Positions 6,996 through 15,300 of a stretch of 64,000 nt of DNA are shown here, piece by piece (the stretch's first letter is position 1; each line of letters starts with the position of its first letter). The stretch is taken from assembly GCA_045657665.1 (NCBI GenBank), contig JAZOTN010000001.1, positions 6,817 to 70,816 on the forward strand. The letters are read 5' to 3'. Made by a program: the position numbers and the translations under genes. The notes below the pieces were generated by a model. It had not been told where the DNA came from. It did no database searches and was given only the letters and a program-made list of their open reading frames with translations. This stretch comes from RUG12461 sp045657665. Its GTDB lineage: Bacteria > Bacillota > Clostridia > Lachnospirales > Lachnospiraceae.

Positions 6996-8271
6996 GACCG
7001 GAATACACAGAGGATATATAAGGCGTCGAGAAATTGTGTCCGGGATTTTTGTAGGCGACCACGACTTTGTTGACGTAATTCATCGGATCGATGGAGGCCT
7101 TATCCGCTTTTGCAGACAGTTCGTTTTTGAAGGAATTCAGCGTTTCAAAGGTTGATGCTGCATCCTCCCTTGTGACCGCGTCCTTCAGTCTTTCTTTGTC
7201 GACGGAGATCTTGGCATCCTCGTCAACTGCAAGACCCAGTTTTTCAAAATCTCCCGAGAAGCGTCTTGCGACATTGCTGATGTCGGATACGAGCTTGTTG
7301 CTCTGCTGCTCGGTATCCCGGTAGCGGTCCGCCATGTCGATGATGGAGTTGTATGCGTTTGTCATACGTTCGACATTGTCAGCGACTGCATCGGCATTTG
7401 CCTTGAATCCGACATGGATCTTTGTGCCGGGGCTTGCTTCTTTGAGATTGACCTCAAAAGCGTTGTTGATGGTAAAGGTGTTCGCATAAGAGGAACGCTC
7501 TTTTCCGTTCAGATAGAAGACGGAATTCTTGGCTTCCGATTCTACTTTGTTGAGTCCCAGCACATCCATTGCATGTATGGAGCCGGGGGTGGACTGCGGC
7601 ATGATGCTGAACAGGGAGTCCTCATCTTCACCGACGCCGGTCCGCTTGGATTCGATCCGGACTGCCGAGGTGCCGCGCTCGCCGTCCGTTACTTCGGAAA
7701 CGAGGCCGATATTCGCGTTATTGATCAGGCGGACGAGCTTGTTCTGGACATCGTGGTTGGTGTCCTCGGCCGCCACATTAAACTGGAATTCGTAGGAATT
7801 ATAAGGTGTTGAAAGGTCGAAGCTGTAGCTGCCTTCCGGAATATTGTGGCCGCTGCTACGGAGGAAGTTGCCGACATTGATCTGCGGTTCCGCGAGACTT
7901 TCGATCTCCATTTCGAAGCTTTCGGTGTGTTCGTTCTCTCCGTCTTTCCCGATATAATCCACGGAAAGAAGATCCTCACGGTCGGAAACAGCGACACGGC
8001 GGCGGAAGAGGCTTTCAATTCCTTCGCCTTCGTCGGCGAGACTTGCGATCACGTTTTTGATATTGCGTGCACTTTCTTTAATGTCGATCGCAAAACGACG
8101 CACATCGCCATCATCATCTTTCAATTTATAAAGAGGGGATTCATTATTAGACTTTACAATATTATTGTAAGTCTTCTTGAGATCGCTTTTTTTGTGCGAA
8201 TCATAACGGGAAGAATGCTCGTTCCCGTACGTAGATAGATAATATTGATAAACAGAGTCTATCGCTGCCAT
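6973..8271 (-). CDS. FliD-like (flagellar hook-associated protein 2-like) protein
   Basis: The 432-aa protein resembles the FliD filament-cap family. It has a long helical N-terminus, a beta-rich centre (SYSFDLSTPYNSYEFQFNVA; ANTFTINNAFEVNLKEASPGTKIHVGF) and a helical C-terminus with NAYNSIIDMADRYRD, like the FliD C-terminal region. I chose the ATG at 8271 because AGGAGGGG lies seven bases upstream; a longer frame has no binding site. No other flagellar structural gene is in the window, so this is an orphan copy: either a distant cap/adhesin or a surface protein built on the FliD fold. It has its own promoter and terminator. Confidence 0.7.
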   Translation of the reverse strand: MAAIDSVYQYYLSTYGNEHSSRYDSHKKSDLKKTYNNIVKSNNESPLYKLKDDDGDVRRFAIDIKESARNIKNVIASLADEGEGIESLFRRRVAVSDREDLLSVDYIGKDGENEHTESFEMEIESLAEPQINVGNFLRSSGHNIPEGSYSFDLSTPYNSYEFQFNVAAEDTNHDVQNKLVRLINNANIGLVSEVTDGERGTSAVRIESKRTGVGEDEDSLFSIMPQSTPGSIHAMDVLGLNKVESEAKNSVFYLNGKERSSYANTFTINNAFEVNLKEASPGTKIHVGFKANADAVADNVERMTNAYNSIIDMADRYRDTEQQSNKLVSDISNVARRFSGDFEKLGLAVDEDAKISVDKERLKDAVTREDAASTFETLNSFKNELSAKADKASIDPMNYVNKVVVAYKNPGHNFSTPYISSVYSGLMVDRNL

Positions 8272-8300
8272 GACGTCCCCTCCTTTCTTCCTTGAAATAA

Positions 8301-8337
8301 CGTAATTGTTCTTCCTCCAAATTGTCTGACAATTACG
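8301..8337. repeat. Inverted repeat in the leader of the FliD-like gene
   Basis: CGTAATTGT (8301-8309) pairs with ACAATTACG (8329-8337), and AATTGTC-T-GACAATT (8320-8334) is a second, overlapping palindrome. The same GACAATTGTC motif recurs at 8386-8395, overlapping the promoter. Confidence 0.5.
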
Positions 8338-8368
8338 CCGGGGTAGAATAACTCCTTTTATTACTGTC

Positions 8369-8397
8369 ATCATAACATGCCCGTCGACAATTGTCAC
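8369..8397 (-). promoter_or_regulatory. Promoter of the FliD-like gene
   Basis: On the minus strand GTGACA (8392-8397), a 17-bp spacer and TATGAT (8369-8374) form a good vegetative promoter. The palindrome GACAATTGTC (8386-8395) overlaps the -35 and spacer. Confidence 0.65.
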
Positions 8398-8427
8398 GCA
8401 TTATTTACAGGAAATAATTCACAAAAA

Positions 8428-8459
8428 AAATGCCCGGAAACTGTGCAAATAGGGCATTT
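8428..8459 (-). terminator. Possible minus-strand terminator hairpin
   Basis: AAATGCCC (8428-8435) pairs with GGGCATTT (8452-8459), and a run of A to its left reads as T on the minus strand. No minus-strand gene lies immediately to the right, so it may only insulate the FliD-like promoter. Confidence 0.4.
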
Positions 8460-8596
8460 CCGTACATTCCGGCGAAATGTTTCTTCTATATAAAGAGGCT
8501 GTCTTTCATACACCACAAAATATTGATTTGAAAATGCAGTCCTTCATCTCTTATAAAGAAGATTTACGCGAATCTGCTGATTTCTCAAAAATATCG

Positions 8597-8625
8597 TTGA
8601 CGGAGGAAAATAATTATGATATAGT
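8597..8625 (+). promoter_or_regulatory. Promoter of the rpmG-secE-nusG-rplK-rplA operon
   Basis: TTGACG (8597-8602), a 17-bp spacer and TATAGT (8620-8625). The ~73-base leader contains a GGGC...GCCC stem around a T-rich loop of uncertain meaning. Confidence 0.75.
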
Positions 8626-8698
8626 GAACGAGCTGAAAAGACTTTGGGCTATTTTTTTTTGCCCTTTTTGTAATAGCGTTTATTGGAGGTGAAACAAA

Positions 8699-8848
8699 GT
8701 GCGTACCAAGATCACACTCGCATGCACGGAGTGCAAGCGCCGTAATTACAATCTGACAAAGGATAAGAAAACGCATCCGGATCGTATGGAAACGAAAAAG
8801 TATTGCAGATTCTGCCACGCCCATACGCTTCATAAGGAAACGAAATAA
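8699..8848 (+). CDS. rpmG: 50S ribosomal protein L33
   Basis: A 49-aa protein with the L33 pattern VRTKITLACTECKRRNYNLT and a C-terminal KYCRFCHAHTLHKETK. The two CxxC pairs (C9/C12 and C36/C39) make it the zinc-binding form of L33. It starts with GTG behind GGAGG. It is first in the operon that continues with secE and nusG, a standard Firmicutes order. Confidence 0.95.
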   Translation: MRTKITLACTECKRRNYNLTKDKKTHPDRMETKKYCRFCHAHTLHKETK

Positions 8849-8863
8849 AAGAGGGTCATAGTT

Positions 8864-9064
8864 ATGTCGGAAGAAAAGAAAGAAGTAAAAGAAAGCTGGT
8901 GGGGCGGCCTTAAGGCAGAGTTCCAGAAGATCATCTGGCCGACAAAGGAGTCTCTTGCAAAGCAGACTGCAGCGGTCGTGATCGTTTCTGTGATCGTCGG
9001 AATTCTGATCGCATTGCTTGATACACTGATTCAGTATGGCGTCAACTTCCTGATCGGCTTATAG
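8864..9064 (+). CDS. secE: Preprotein translocase subunit SecE
   Basis: A 66-aa single-span SecE. The amphipathic helix with FQKIIWPTKESL is the family signature and is followed by one transmembrane segment (about residues 36-62). SecE joins SecY and SecG in the plasma membrane translocation channel. It lies 15 bases after rpmG and 14 bases before nusG. Confidence 0.95.
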   Translation: MSEEKKEVKESWWGGLKAEFQKIIWPTKESLAKQTAAVVIVSVIVGILIALLDTLIQYGVNFLIGL

Positions 9065-9078
9065 GAGGCGGAGTATAT

Positions 9079-9594
9079 ATGGCAGAAGCACATTGGTATG
9101 TTGCTCATACCTATTCCGGCTACGAGAACAAGGTGAAAGCAAATATCGACAAGGCCATCGAGAACAGACATTTGGAGGATCAGATCCTCGAGGTGCGTGT
9201 TCCGATGCAGGATGTCGTAGAGATCAAGAACGGAGTCCGCAAAAACACGACGAAGAAGATGTTTCCCGGATACGTTCTGATCAATATGATCATGAACGAC
9301 GATACCTGGTACGTGGTACGTAATACACGCGGAGTGACCGGATTTGTCGGTCCCGGAAGCAAGCCGGTTCCGTTGTCGGATATCGAAATGAGATCCCTCG
9401 GCATCAAGACGGACAACATCGTAATCGACTTTGAAGAGGGCGATACGGTGGCAGTACTTGCGGGTGTATGGAAAGATACGGTAGGTGTCATCCGCAGCAT
9501 GAACCATAACAAACAGGTTCTGACGATTAACGTGGATCTGTTCGGACGCGAAACACCGGTTGAGGTCAGTTTCGCAGATGTGAGAAAAGTATAG
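9079..9594 (+). CDS. nusG: Transcription termination/antitermination factor NusG
   Basis: The protein (171 aa) has the NGN domain (HWYVAHTYSGYENKVKANID; FPGYVLINMIMNDDTWYVVRNTRGVTGFVG) and a C-terminal KOW domain (EEGDTVAVLAGVWKDTVGVIRSM). NusG binds RNA polymerase and modulates pausing. AGGAGGCGGAG precedes the ATG. Confidence 0.97.
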   Translation: MAEAHWYVAHTYSGYENKVKANIDKAIENRHLEDQILEVRVPMQDVVEIKNGVRKNTTKKMFPGYVLINMIMNDDTWYVVRNTRGVTGFVGPGSKPVPLSDIEMRSLGIKTDNIVIDFEEGDTVAVLAGVWKDTVGVIRSMNHNKQVLTINVDLFGRETPVEVSFADVRKV

Positions 9595-9619
9595 CTTTAG
9601 CTTTAGGAGGAAAAGAGTC

Positions 9620-10051
9620 ATGGCTAAGAAAGTAGAAGGATATATTAAGCTTCAGATTCCTGCCGGAAAAGCAACACCGGCACCACCGGTCGGACCGGCA
9701 CTCGGTCAGCACGGTGTCAATATCGTGGAATTCACGAAGCAGTTCAATGCAAAGACCGCTGATATGGGTGATACGATCATCCCGGTTGTCATTACGGTAT
9801 ACGCAGACAGGAGTTTTTCGTTCATTACGAAGACTCCGCCGGCAGCAGTTCTGATCAAAAAGGCCTGCAAGATTGACAAGGCATCAGGCGTGCCGAACAA
9901 GACAAAGGTGGCAACGCTTTCCAGAGCGGATCTGCAGCAGATCGCAGAGACCAAAATGCCCGACCTGAATGCCGGAAGCCTTGAGGCTGCGATGAGCATG
10001 ATCGCCGGCACGGCACGTTCGATGGGAGTGAATGTAGAAGCTGCCCAGTGA
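9620..10051 (+). CDS. rplK: 50S ribosomal protein L11
   Basis: A 143-aa L11 with the conserved N-terminal proline-rich stretch (LQIPAGKATPAPPVGPALGQ) and the C-terminal rRNA-binding part ending in TARSMGVNVE. It forms the GTPase-associated centre with 23S rRNA. AGGAGGAAAAG precedes the ATG. The next gene, rplA, is separated by 113 bases holding a repeat and a probable L1-binding leader. Confidence 0.97.
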   Translation: MAKKVEGYIKLQIPAGKATPAPPVGPALGQHGVNIVEFTKQFNAKTADMGDTIIPVVITVYADRSFSFITKTPPAAVLIKKACKIDKASGVPNKTKVATLSRADLQQIAETKMPDLNAGSLEAAMSMIAGTARSMGVNVEAAQ

Positions 10052-10105
10052 GATTAGTGAGATCAAGTGTCAGCGATGATCGAACTTAACGAACGGAACT
10101 TCATT
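10051..10105 (+). repeat. Copy of a ~54-bp intergenic repeat
   Basis: From the rplK stop onwards this stretch aligns, with one gap and mostly transition differences, to 24791-24844 after tuf. Shared blocks are AGATTA, ATCAAG, a central GCG region, TTA.CGA and GAACTTCATT. Confidence 0.6.
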
Positions 10106-10118
10106 ACAGGTAACTATA

Positions 10119-10148
10119 GTGGGAGACTCACAGAGTCGCCATCACCAC
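10119..10148 (+). promoter_or_regulatory. Candidate ribosomal protein L1 autoregulatory leader
   Basis: GTGG (10119-10122) pairs with CCAC (10145-10148), and GACTC pairs with GAGTC inside, leaving an asymmetric internal loop (GA against GCCATCA). A helix/asymmetric-loop/helix just ahead of rplA is what L1 recognises on rRNA and its own mRNA. Identity is inferred from shape and position. Confidence 0.55.
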
Positions 10149-10164
10149 GAAAGGAATATACATT

Positions 10165-10857
10165 ATGAAACACGGAAAGAAGTACAATGAGGCTGCGAAG
10201 AATATCACCCGCAGCACCCAGTACGATCCCGAGGAAGCGATCGCACTGGCAAAGAAAACCGCTACGGCAAAGTTTGATGAGACCGTAGAGGTACACATCC
10301 GTACAGGGTGTGACGGAAGACATGCGGATCAGCAGATCCGTGGTGCGGTGGTTCTTCCGAACGGAACAGGTAAGACCGTACGTGTGCTGGTATTTGCAAA
10401 GGGCGTAAAGCTCGATGAAGCACAGGCGGCCGGTGCGGATCATGTCGGCGGCGAGGAGCTGATCCCGAAGATCCAGAACGATGGCTGGCTTGACTTCGAT
10501 GTCGTTGTTGCAACACCGGATATGATGGGTGTTGTAGGACGTCTTGGTAAGGTTCTCGGCCCCAAGGGCCTGATGCCGAACCCGAAAGCAGGTACCGTCA
10601 CGATGGACGTTACAAAAGCGATCGAGGATATCAAAGCCGGTAAGATCGAGTATCGTCTTGACAAGGCAAACATCATCCATGTGCCGATCGGGAAGGCATC
10701 CTTCTCCGAGGAACAGCTGAAGGGCAACTTTGATGCGCTGATGAGCGCGGTAATCAAGGCAAAGCCGTCGGCACTCAAAGGCCAGTATTTGAAGAGCGTG
10801 ACGCTTGCGACCACCATGGGCCCGGGCGTAAAGGTAAACGTTCAGAAACTTCTGTAA
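10165..10857 (+). CDS. rplA: 50S ribosomal protein L1
   Basis: A 230-aa L1 with the usual KKYNEAAKNI start, the central signature GKVLGPKGLMPNPKAGTVT, and the C-terminal MGPGVKVNVQKLL. It forms the L1 stalk and probably represses its own mRNA via the leader upstream. AAAGGA precedes the ATG. Confidence 0.97.
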   Translation: MKHGKKYNEAAKNITRSTQYDPEEAIALAKKTATAKFDETVEVHIRTGCDGRHADQQIRGAVVLPNGTGKTVRVLVFAKGVKLDEAQAAGADHVGGEELIPKIQNDGWLDFDVVVATPDMMGVVGRLGKVLGPKGLMPNPKAGTVTMDVTKAIEDIKAGKIEYRLDKANIIHVPIGKASFSEEQLKGNFDALMSAVIKAKPSALKGQYLKSVTLATTMGPGVKVNVQKLL

Positions 10858-10867
10858 GAAAACTTCA

Positions 10868-10989
10868 ATCAGTCCGAAGACAGCAGGCGGAATGATCCGT
10901 AAACTTTTCGAAGTGCCAGCCGAGGAACGATTTCATACGAAAGTATGTAATGTAGAACCTCTCTGTCATTTCGGACAGAGAGGTTTTTT
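10868..10989 (+). ncRNA. Ribosomal protein L10 leader
   Basis: The stretch between rplA and rplJ has L10-leader hallmarks: CCGAAGACAGCAGGCGG near the 5' end, GCCAGCCGAGGAACGA in the middle, then a strong terminator hairpin. In Firmicutes, free L10 (with L7/L12) binds this leader and reduces rplJL expression. Assigned by motif and position. Confidence 0.8.
10956..10989 (+). terminator. Terminator/attenuator in the L10 leader
   Basis: A perfect 12-bp stem (AACCTCTCTGTC with GACAGAGAGGTT, loop ATTTCG) runs into a T-run. Transcripts reaching rplJ must read through it. Confidence 0.9.
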
Positions 10990-11018
10990 AGATAAAATTG
11001 AAAAAGGAGGAAAGATTC

Positions 11019-11735
11019 GTGGCAAAAGTAGAATTGAAACAGCCGATCGTAAATGAGATCAAGGAAAGCATCGACGGCGCACAGTCTGTCGTGGTTGTAA
11101 AATATCTCGGTATCGATGTTGCCAAGGACACCGCGCTTCGAAAAGCGTTCCGTGAAGCAGACGTGAATTACAAGGTATACAAGAATACCATGGTAAGACG
11201 TGCGATCGAAGGAACGGAATTTGAAGGTCTCGGCGATGTTCTGGAAGGACCGAACGCCTTTGCGATCAGCAAGACAGATGCGACAGCTCCGGCAAGGATC
11301 ATCTCGAAGTTTATGAAGGATGTTCAGGCGCTCGAGATCAAAGCTGGTGTTGTGGAAGGAACGCTTTATGATGCAGAAGGCATGAAGTCGATTGCGGCAG
11401 TTCCGTCCAGAGATGAACTGATCAGCAAGCTGCTCGGAAGCCTGCAGTCGCCGATCACCAACCTGGCACGCGTTCTGAATCAGATCGCGGAAAAGGGTGG
11501 CGAGGGAGCCGCTACCGCCGAAGGCGGTACTCAGGATGCGGCGACCGACGGGTCAGGTTCGGCGGAGCCGAGCGTGACAGAACCCGCAGACGCAGCGGCA
11601 GCAGCTCCTGCAAAAGAGGAGGCTCCTGCAGAAGAAGCAAAAGCTGAGGAGACCGAAAGCAGCGAGACGACTGCCGAGCCCGCAGTTGAAGAGGAAACCA
11701 CAGAAACTACTGAAGAAAATAAGGAGGAAGCATAA
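11019..11735 (+). CDS. rplJ: 50S ribosomal protein L10 with long acidic C-terminal tail
   Basis: I chose the GTG at 11019 (AAAGGAGGAAA just upstream), giving 238 aa; a longer frame from 10998 would include the ribosome binding site. Residues 1-160 are a normal L10, including VVVVKYLGIDVAKDTALRKA and the C-terminal helix (ELISKLLGSLQSPITNLARV) that binds L7/L12 dimers. L10 normally ends near residue 165. Here a further ~78 residues follow, rich in Ala, Glu, Thr and Pro, with almost no positive charge, and probably disordered. The tail is in frame with no sign of frameshift, and rplL starts three bases after the stop. Confidence 0.95.
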   Translation: MAKVELKQPIVNEIKESIDGAQSVVVVKYLGIDVAKDTALRKAFREADVNYKVYKNTMVRRAIEGTEFEGLGDVLEGPNAFAISKTDATAPARIISKFMKDVQALEIKAGVVEGTLYDAEGMKSIAAVPSRDELISKLLGSLQSPITNLARVLNQIAEKGGEGAATAEGGTQDAATDGSGSAEPSVTEPADAAAAAPAKEEAPAEEAKAEETESSETTAEPAVEEETTETTEENKEEA

Positions 11736-11737
11736 TC

Positions 11738-12094
11738 ATGGCAAAGTTATCCAAAGAAGAATTTATCGAGATGATCAAAGAGTACAGCGTACTGGAACTC
11801 AATGAGATCGTAAAGGCATGTGAGGAAGAGTTCGGTGTATCCGCAGCAGCAGGCGCAGCAGGCGGAGATGCAGCAGAAGAGAAGGATTCCTTCGACGTCG
11901 AGCTGACCGAGGTTGGTTCCGAAAAGATCAAGGTTATCAAGGTTGTCCGCGAGATCACCGGCCTTGGCCTCAAGGAAGCAAAAGAGCTTGTTGAGGGTGC
12001 TCCGAAGATTGTTAAGGAGGGCGCTGACAAGGCAACTGCTGAAGAGATCAAGACAAAGCTCGAAGGAGAAGGTGCAAAGGTTACCCTCAAATAA
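11738..12094 (+). CDS. rplL: 50S ribosomal protein L7/L12
   Basis: A 118-aa L7/L12: N-terminal dimerisation helices (SKEEFIEMIKEYSVLELNEI), an Ala/Gly hinge (AAAGAAGGDAAEE) and the C-terminal factor-binding domain (KIKVIKVVREITGLGLKEAK, KTKLEGEGAKVTLK). It recruits EF-G and EF-Tu to the ribosome. Its ribosome binding site is in the 3' end of rplJ, suggesting coupled translation. Confidence 0.97.
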   Translation: MAKLSKEEFIEMIKEYSVLELNEIVKACEEEFGVSAAAGAAGGDAAEEKDSFDVELTEVGSEKIKVIKVVREITGLGLKEAKELVEGAPKIVKEGADKATAEEIKTKLEGEGAKVTLK

Positions 12095-12116
12095 TGAGCG
12101 AAATAACAGCCTTATC

Positions 12117-12163
12117 AATAAGAGCAGAGCTTTCCAAAGAGAAGGCTCCGCTCTTATTTCTTT
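12117..12163 (+). terminator. Terminator after rplL
   Basis: A 14-bp stem, AATAAGAGCAGAGC with GCTCCGCTCTTATT (one mismatch), is followed by TTCTTTT. Confidence 0.9.
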
Positions 12164-12199
12164 TCTGAAAACTGTTCTGAAATTCCCAGTAAAAATTCC

Positions 12200-12229
12200 T
12201 TGACAGTCCCAAAAAGTTGTGTTTATAAT
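12200..12229 (+). promoter_or_regulatory. Promoter of rpoB-rpoC
   Basis: TTGACA (12200-12205), an 18-bp spacer and TATAAT (12224-12229): both hexamers are perfect consensus. With the terminator upstream, this makes rpoBC a separate unit from rplJL. Confidence 0.9.
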
Positions 12230-12321
12230 ATAGATTGCACTGTTATGGTGTGATAGGTGAACTATGCCCATTCGCGCCACTTCGTGTGTTAGCAATTAAA
12301 TAATGAAAGGTGAAGCGTCAA

Positions 12322-15300
12322 ATGGAAAAGAACAGAATACGTCCTGTAAAGGGCGGAAAAGGTATCCGCATGAGCTATTCGAGGCAGAAAGAAGTTCTGG
12401 AGATGCCCAATCTGATCGAAGTCCAAAAGGATTCGTATCAGTGGTTTCTCAACGAAGGCCTCAAAGAAGTTTTTGCGGATATTTCTCCGATTACCGATTA
12501 CAACGGACACCTCTCGCTCGAGTTCGTGGATTTCAAGCTCTGTACAGACGAGACGAAGTATTCCATTGCGGAGTGCAAGCTTCGTGATGCGAATTACTCC
12601 GCACCTCTCCGCGTTAAAGTTCGTCTCCACAACAAGGAGAATGACGAGATCAGCGAACATGAGATCTTTATGGGAGATCTTCCGCTGATGACCGAAACCG
12701 GTACGTTTGTTGTAAACGGTGCTGAGCGTGTTATCGTCAGCCAGCTCGTCCGGTCTCCCGGTATCTATTATGATATCGCCCATGACAAGATCGGAAAGCA
12801 GCTCTATTCCTGTACCGTGATCCCGAACAGGGGCGCATGGCTGGAGTATGAAACAGATTCCAATGACGTTTTTTACGTAAGGGTAGACCGTACCCGTAAG
12901 GTCCCGATCACGGTTCTGATCCGTGCACTCGGTATCGGTACGAACCAGGAGATTATTGACCTGTTCGGCGAAGAGCCGAAGATTATGGCGAGCCTTGGAA
13001 AGGACCCGTCCATTACCGAGAAAGAGCCGCAGGGAAGCCGCGAAGGCGGACTTCTTGAGCTTTATAAGAAGATCCGTCCGGGCGAGCCGCTTACCGTGGA
13101 AAGTGCTGACAGCCTGATTACGGCTATGTTTTTTGATCCGCGTCGTTATGACCTTGCAAAGGTCGGACGTTACAAATTTAATAAGAAGCTTCACTTTAAG
13201 AACCGTCTGAAGGACCAGGTGCTTGCAGAAGACGTGCTCGACGAGAGCACGGGCGAGGTTTTCTCGGCAGGAACACGTCTTACGAGAGAACAGGCCGAGC
13301 AGATCCAGAATGCCGGCGTACCGTTCGTCTGGATCGAGACGGAAGAGCGCAAGGTAAAGGTGCTCTCCTCCATGATGGTAGATATCAAGACTTATCTTCC
13401 GGGTGTGAAGGATACCAAAAAAGAACTTGGTATCGGCGAACTCGTTTATTACCCGGTGCTCAGGAAGCTGATGGAAGAGAATCCGGATGAGAAGGATCTC
13501 ATCGAGGCCGTAAGGGCAAACGTTGCCGATCTGGTACCGAAGCATATCACAAGAGAAGACATCTTTGCATCCGTAAACTACAACATTCATCTGGAGTGGG
13601 GCATCGGAAACAAGGATGATATCGATCACCTCGGAAACCGCCGTATCCGTGCGGTTGGTGAGCTGCTTCAGAATCAGTATCGTATCGGACTTTCCCGCAT
13701 GGAGCGTGTGGTCAGGGAGCGTATGACAACACAGGATGTGGAGAGCATTTCTCCCCAGTCCCTGATCAATATCAAACCTGTGACTGCGGCTGTCAAGGAG
13801 TTTTTCGGTTCCTCACAGCTTTCACAGTTCATGGATCAGAATAACCCGCTCGGCGAGCTGACGCATAAGCGTCGTCTTTCCGCACTCGGCCCCGGCGGAC
13901 TTTCCCGTGACCGTGCCGGATTCGAGGTTCGTGACGTCCACTACTCCCATTACGGACGTATGTGCCCGATTGAAACGCCTGAAGGTCCGAACATCGGATT
14001 GATCAACTCCCTTGCTTGCTACGCGAGGATCAATGAATACGGTTTCGTGGAGGCTCCGTACCGAAGGATCGACAAGAGCGATCCGGAAAACCCGGTCGTA
14101 ACTGATGAGGTTGTATATATGACTGCCGATGAGGAAGATAACTTCCATGTTGCGCAGGCAAACGAAAAGCTGGATGAGAAGGGACGTTTTATCCGTAACT
14201 CCGTATCCGGCCGTTATAAGGATGAAACGCAGGAATACGACAAGCACATGTTCGACTTTATGGACGTCTCTCCGAAGATGGTCTTCTCGGTCGCGACCGC
14301 GCTGATTCCGTTCCTGCAGAACGACGATGCGAACCGCGCGCTGATGGGCTCCAACATGCAGCGCCAGGCCGTACCGCTTCTGACCACCGAAACACCGGTT
14401 GTCGGTACCGGTATGGAAAGCAAGGCTGCTGTTGACTCCGGTGTCTGCGTTGTGGCAAAACGTTCCGGTACGGTGGAACGCGCAGTCAGCAACGAGATCC
14501 GGATCAAAGCGGATGAAGACGGACAGGTGGATGTCTATGAACTCCAGAAATTTGTCCGCAGCAACCAGAGTAACTGCTACAACCAGAGACCGATCGTGCT
14601 GAAGGGTGATCATGTGGAAGCGGGCGAAGTCATAGCGGATGGTCCTTCCACGGAAAACGGAGAGCTTGCTCTCGGAAAGAACCCGCTGATCGGCTTCATG
14701 ACCTGGGAAGGTTACAACTACGAGGACGCGGTCCTTCTTTCGGAGCGTCTCGTTCAGGAGGATGTATACACCTCCATCCATATTGAGGAATATGAGGCGG
14801 AAGCGCGTGATACGAAGCTCGGACCCGAGGAGATCACGAGAGACGTACCGGGTGTCGGCGATGACGCGTTAAAAGACCTTGATGAACGTGGCGTGATCCG
14901 TATCGGTGCGGAGGTCCGTGCCGGTGATATCCTGGTTGGAAAGGTCACTCCGAAGGGAGAGACCGAGCTGACTGCAGAGGAGCGTCTGCTTCGCGCGATC
15001 TTCGGTGAAAAGGCAAGAGAGGTTCGTGATACGAGTCTTAAAGTTCCGCACGGTGAATACGGTATCGTTGTGGATGCAAAGGTCTTCACCCGTGAGAACG
15101 GTGATGAACTTTCACCGGGTGTCAACCAGTCCGTCCGCATTTACATTGCACAGAAGAGAAAGATCTCCGTCGGTGACAAGATGGCAGGCCGTCACGGAAA
15201 CAAGGGTGTGGTTTCCCGCGTGCTCCCTGTGGAGGATATGCCTTTCCTGCCGAACGGGCGTCCGCTTGACATCGTTTTGAATCCTCTTGGCGTGCCGAGC

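Noticed and set aside
8650..8675. GGGC / T-rich loop / GCCC stem as a terminator-attenuator ahead of rpmG
   Set aside because: Only four G-C pairs close a very long T loop; too weak to support a call.
8477..8692. 71-codon frame before rpmG
   Set aside because: It spans the rpmG promoter, has no ribosome binding site and looks like chance in AT-rich sequence.
12289..13629. Long minus-strand frame (~446 codons) opposite rpoB
   Set aside because: Antisense shadow of rpoB with no ribosome binding site or recognisable domain; similar frames opposite rpoC (18029-19300) and glnN (58648-59574) were rejected for the same reason.
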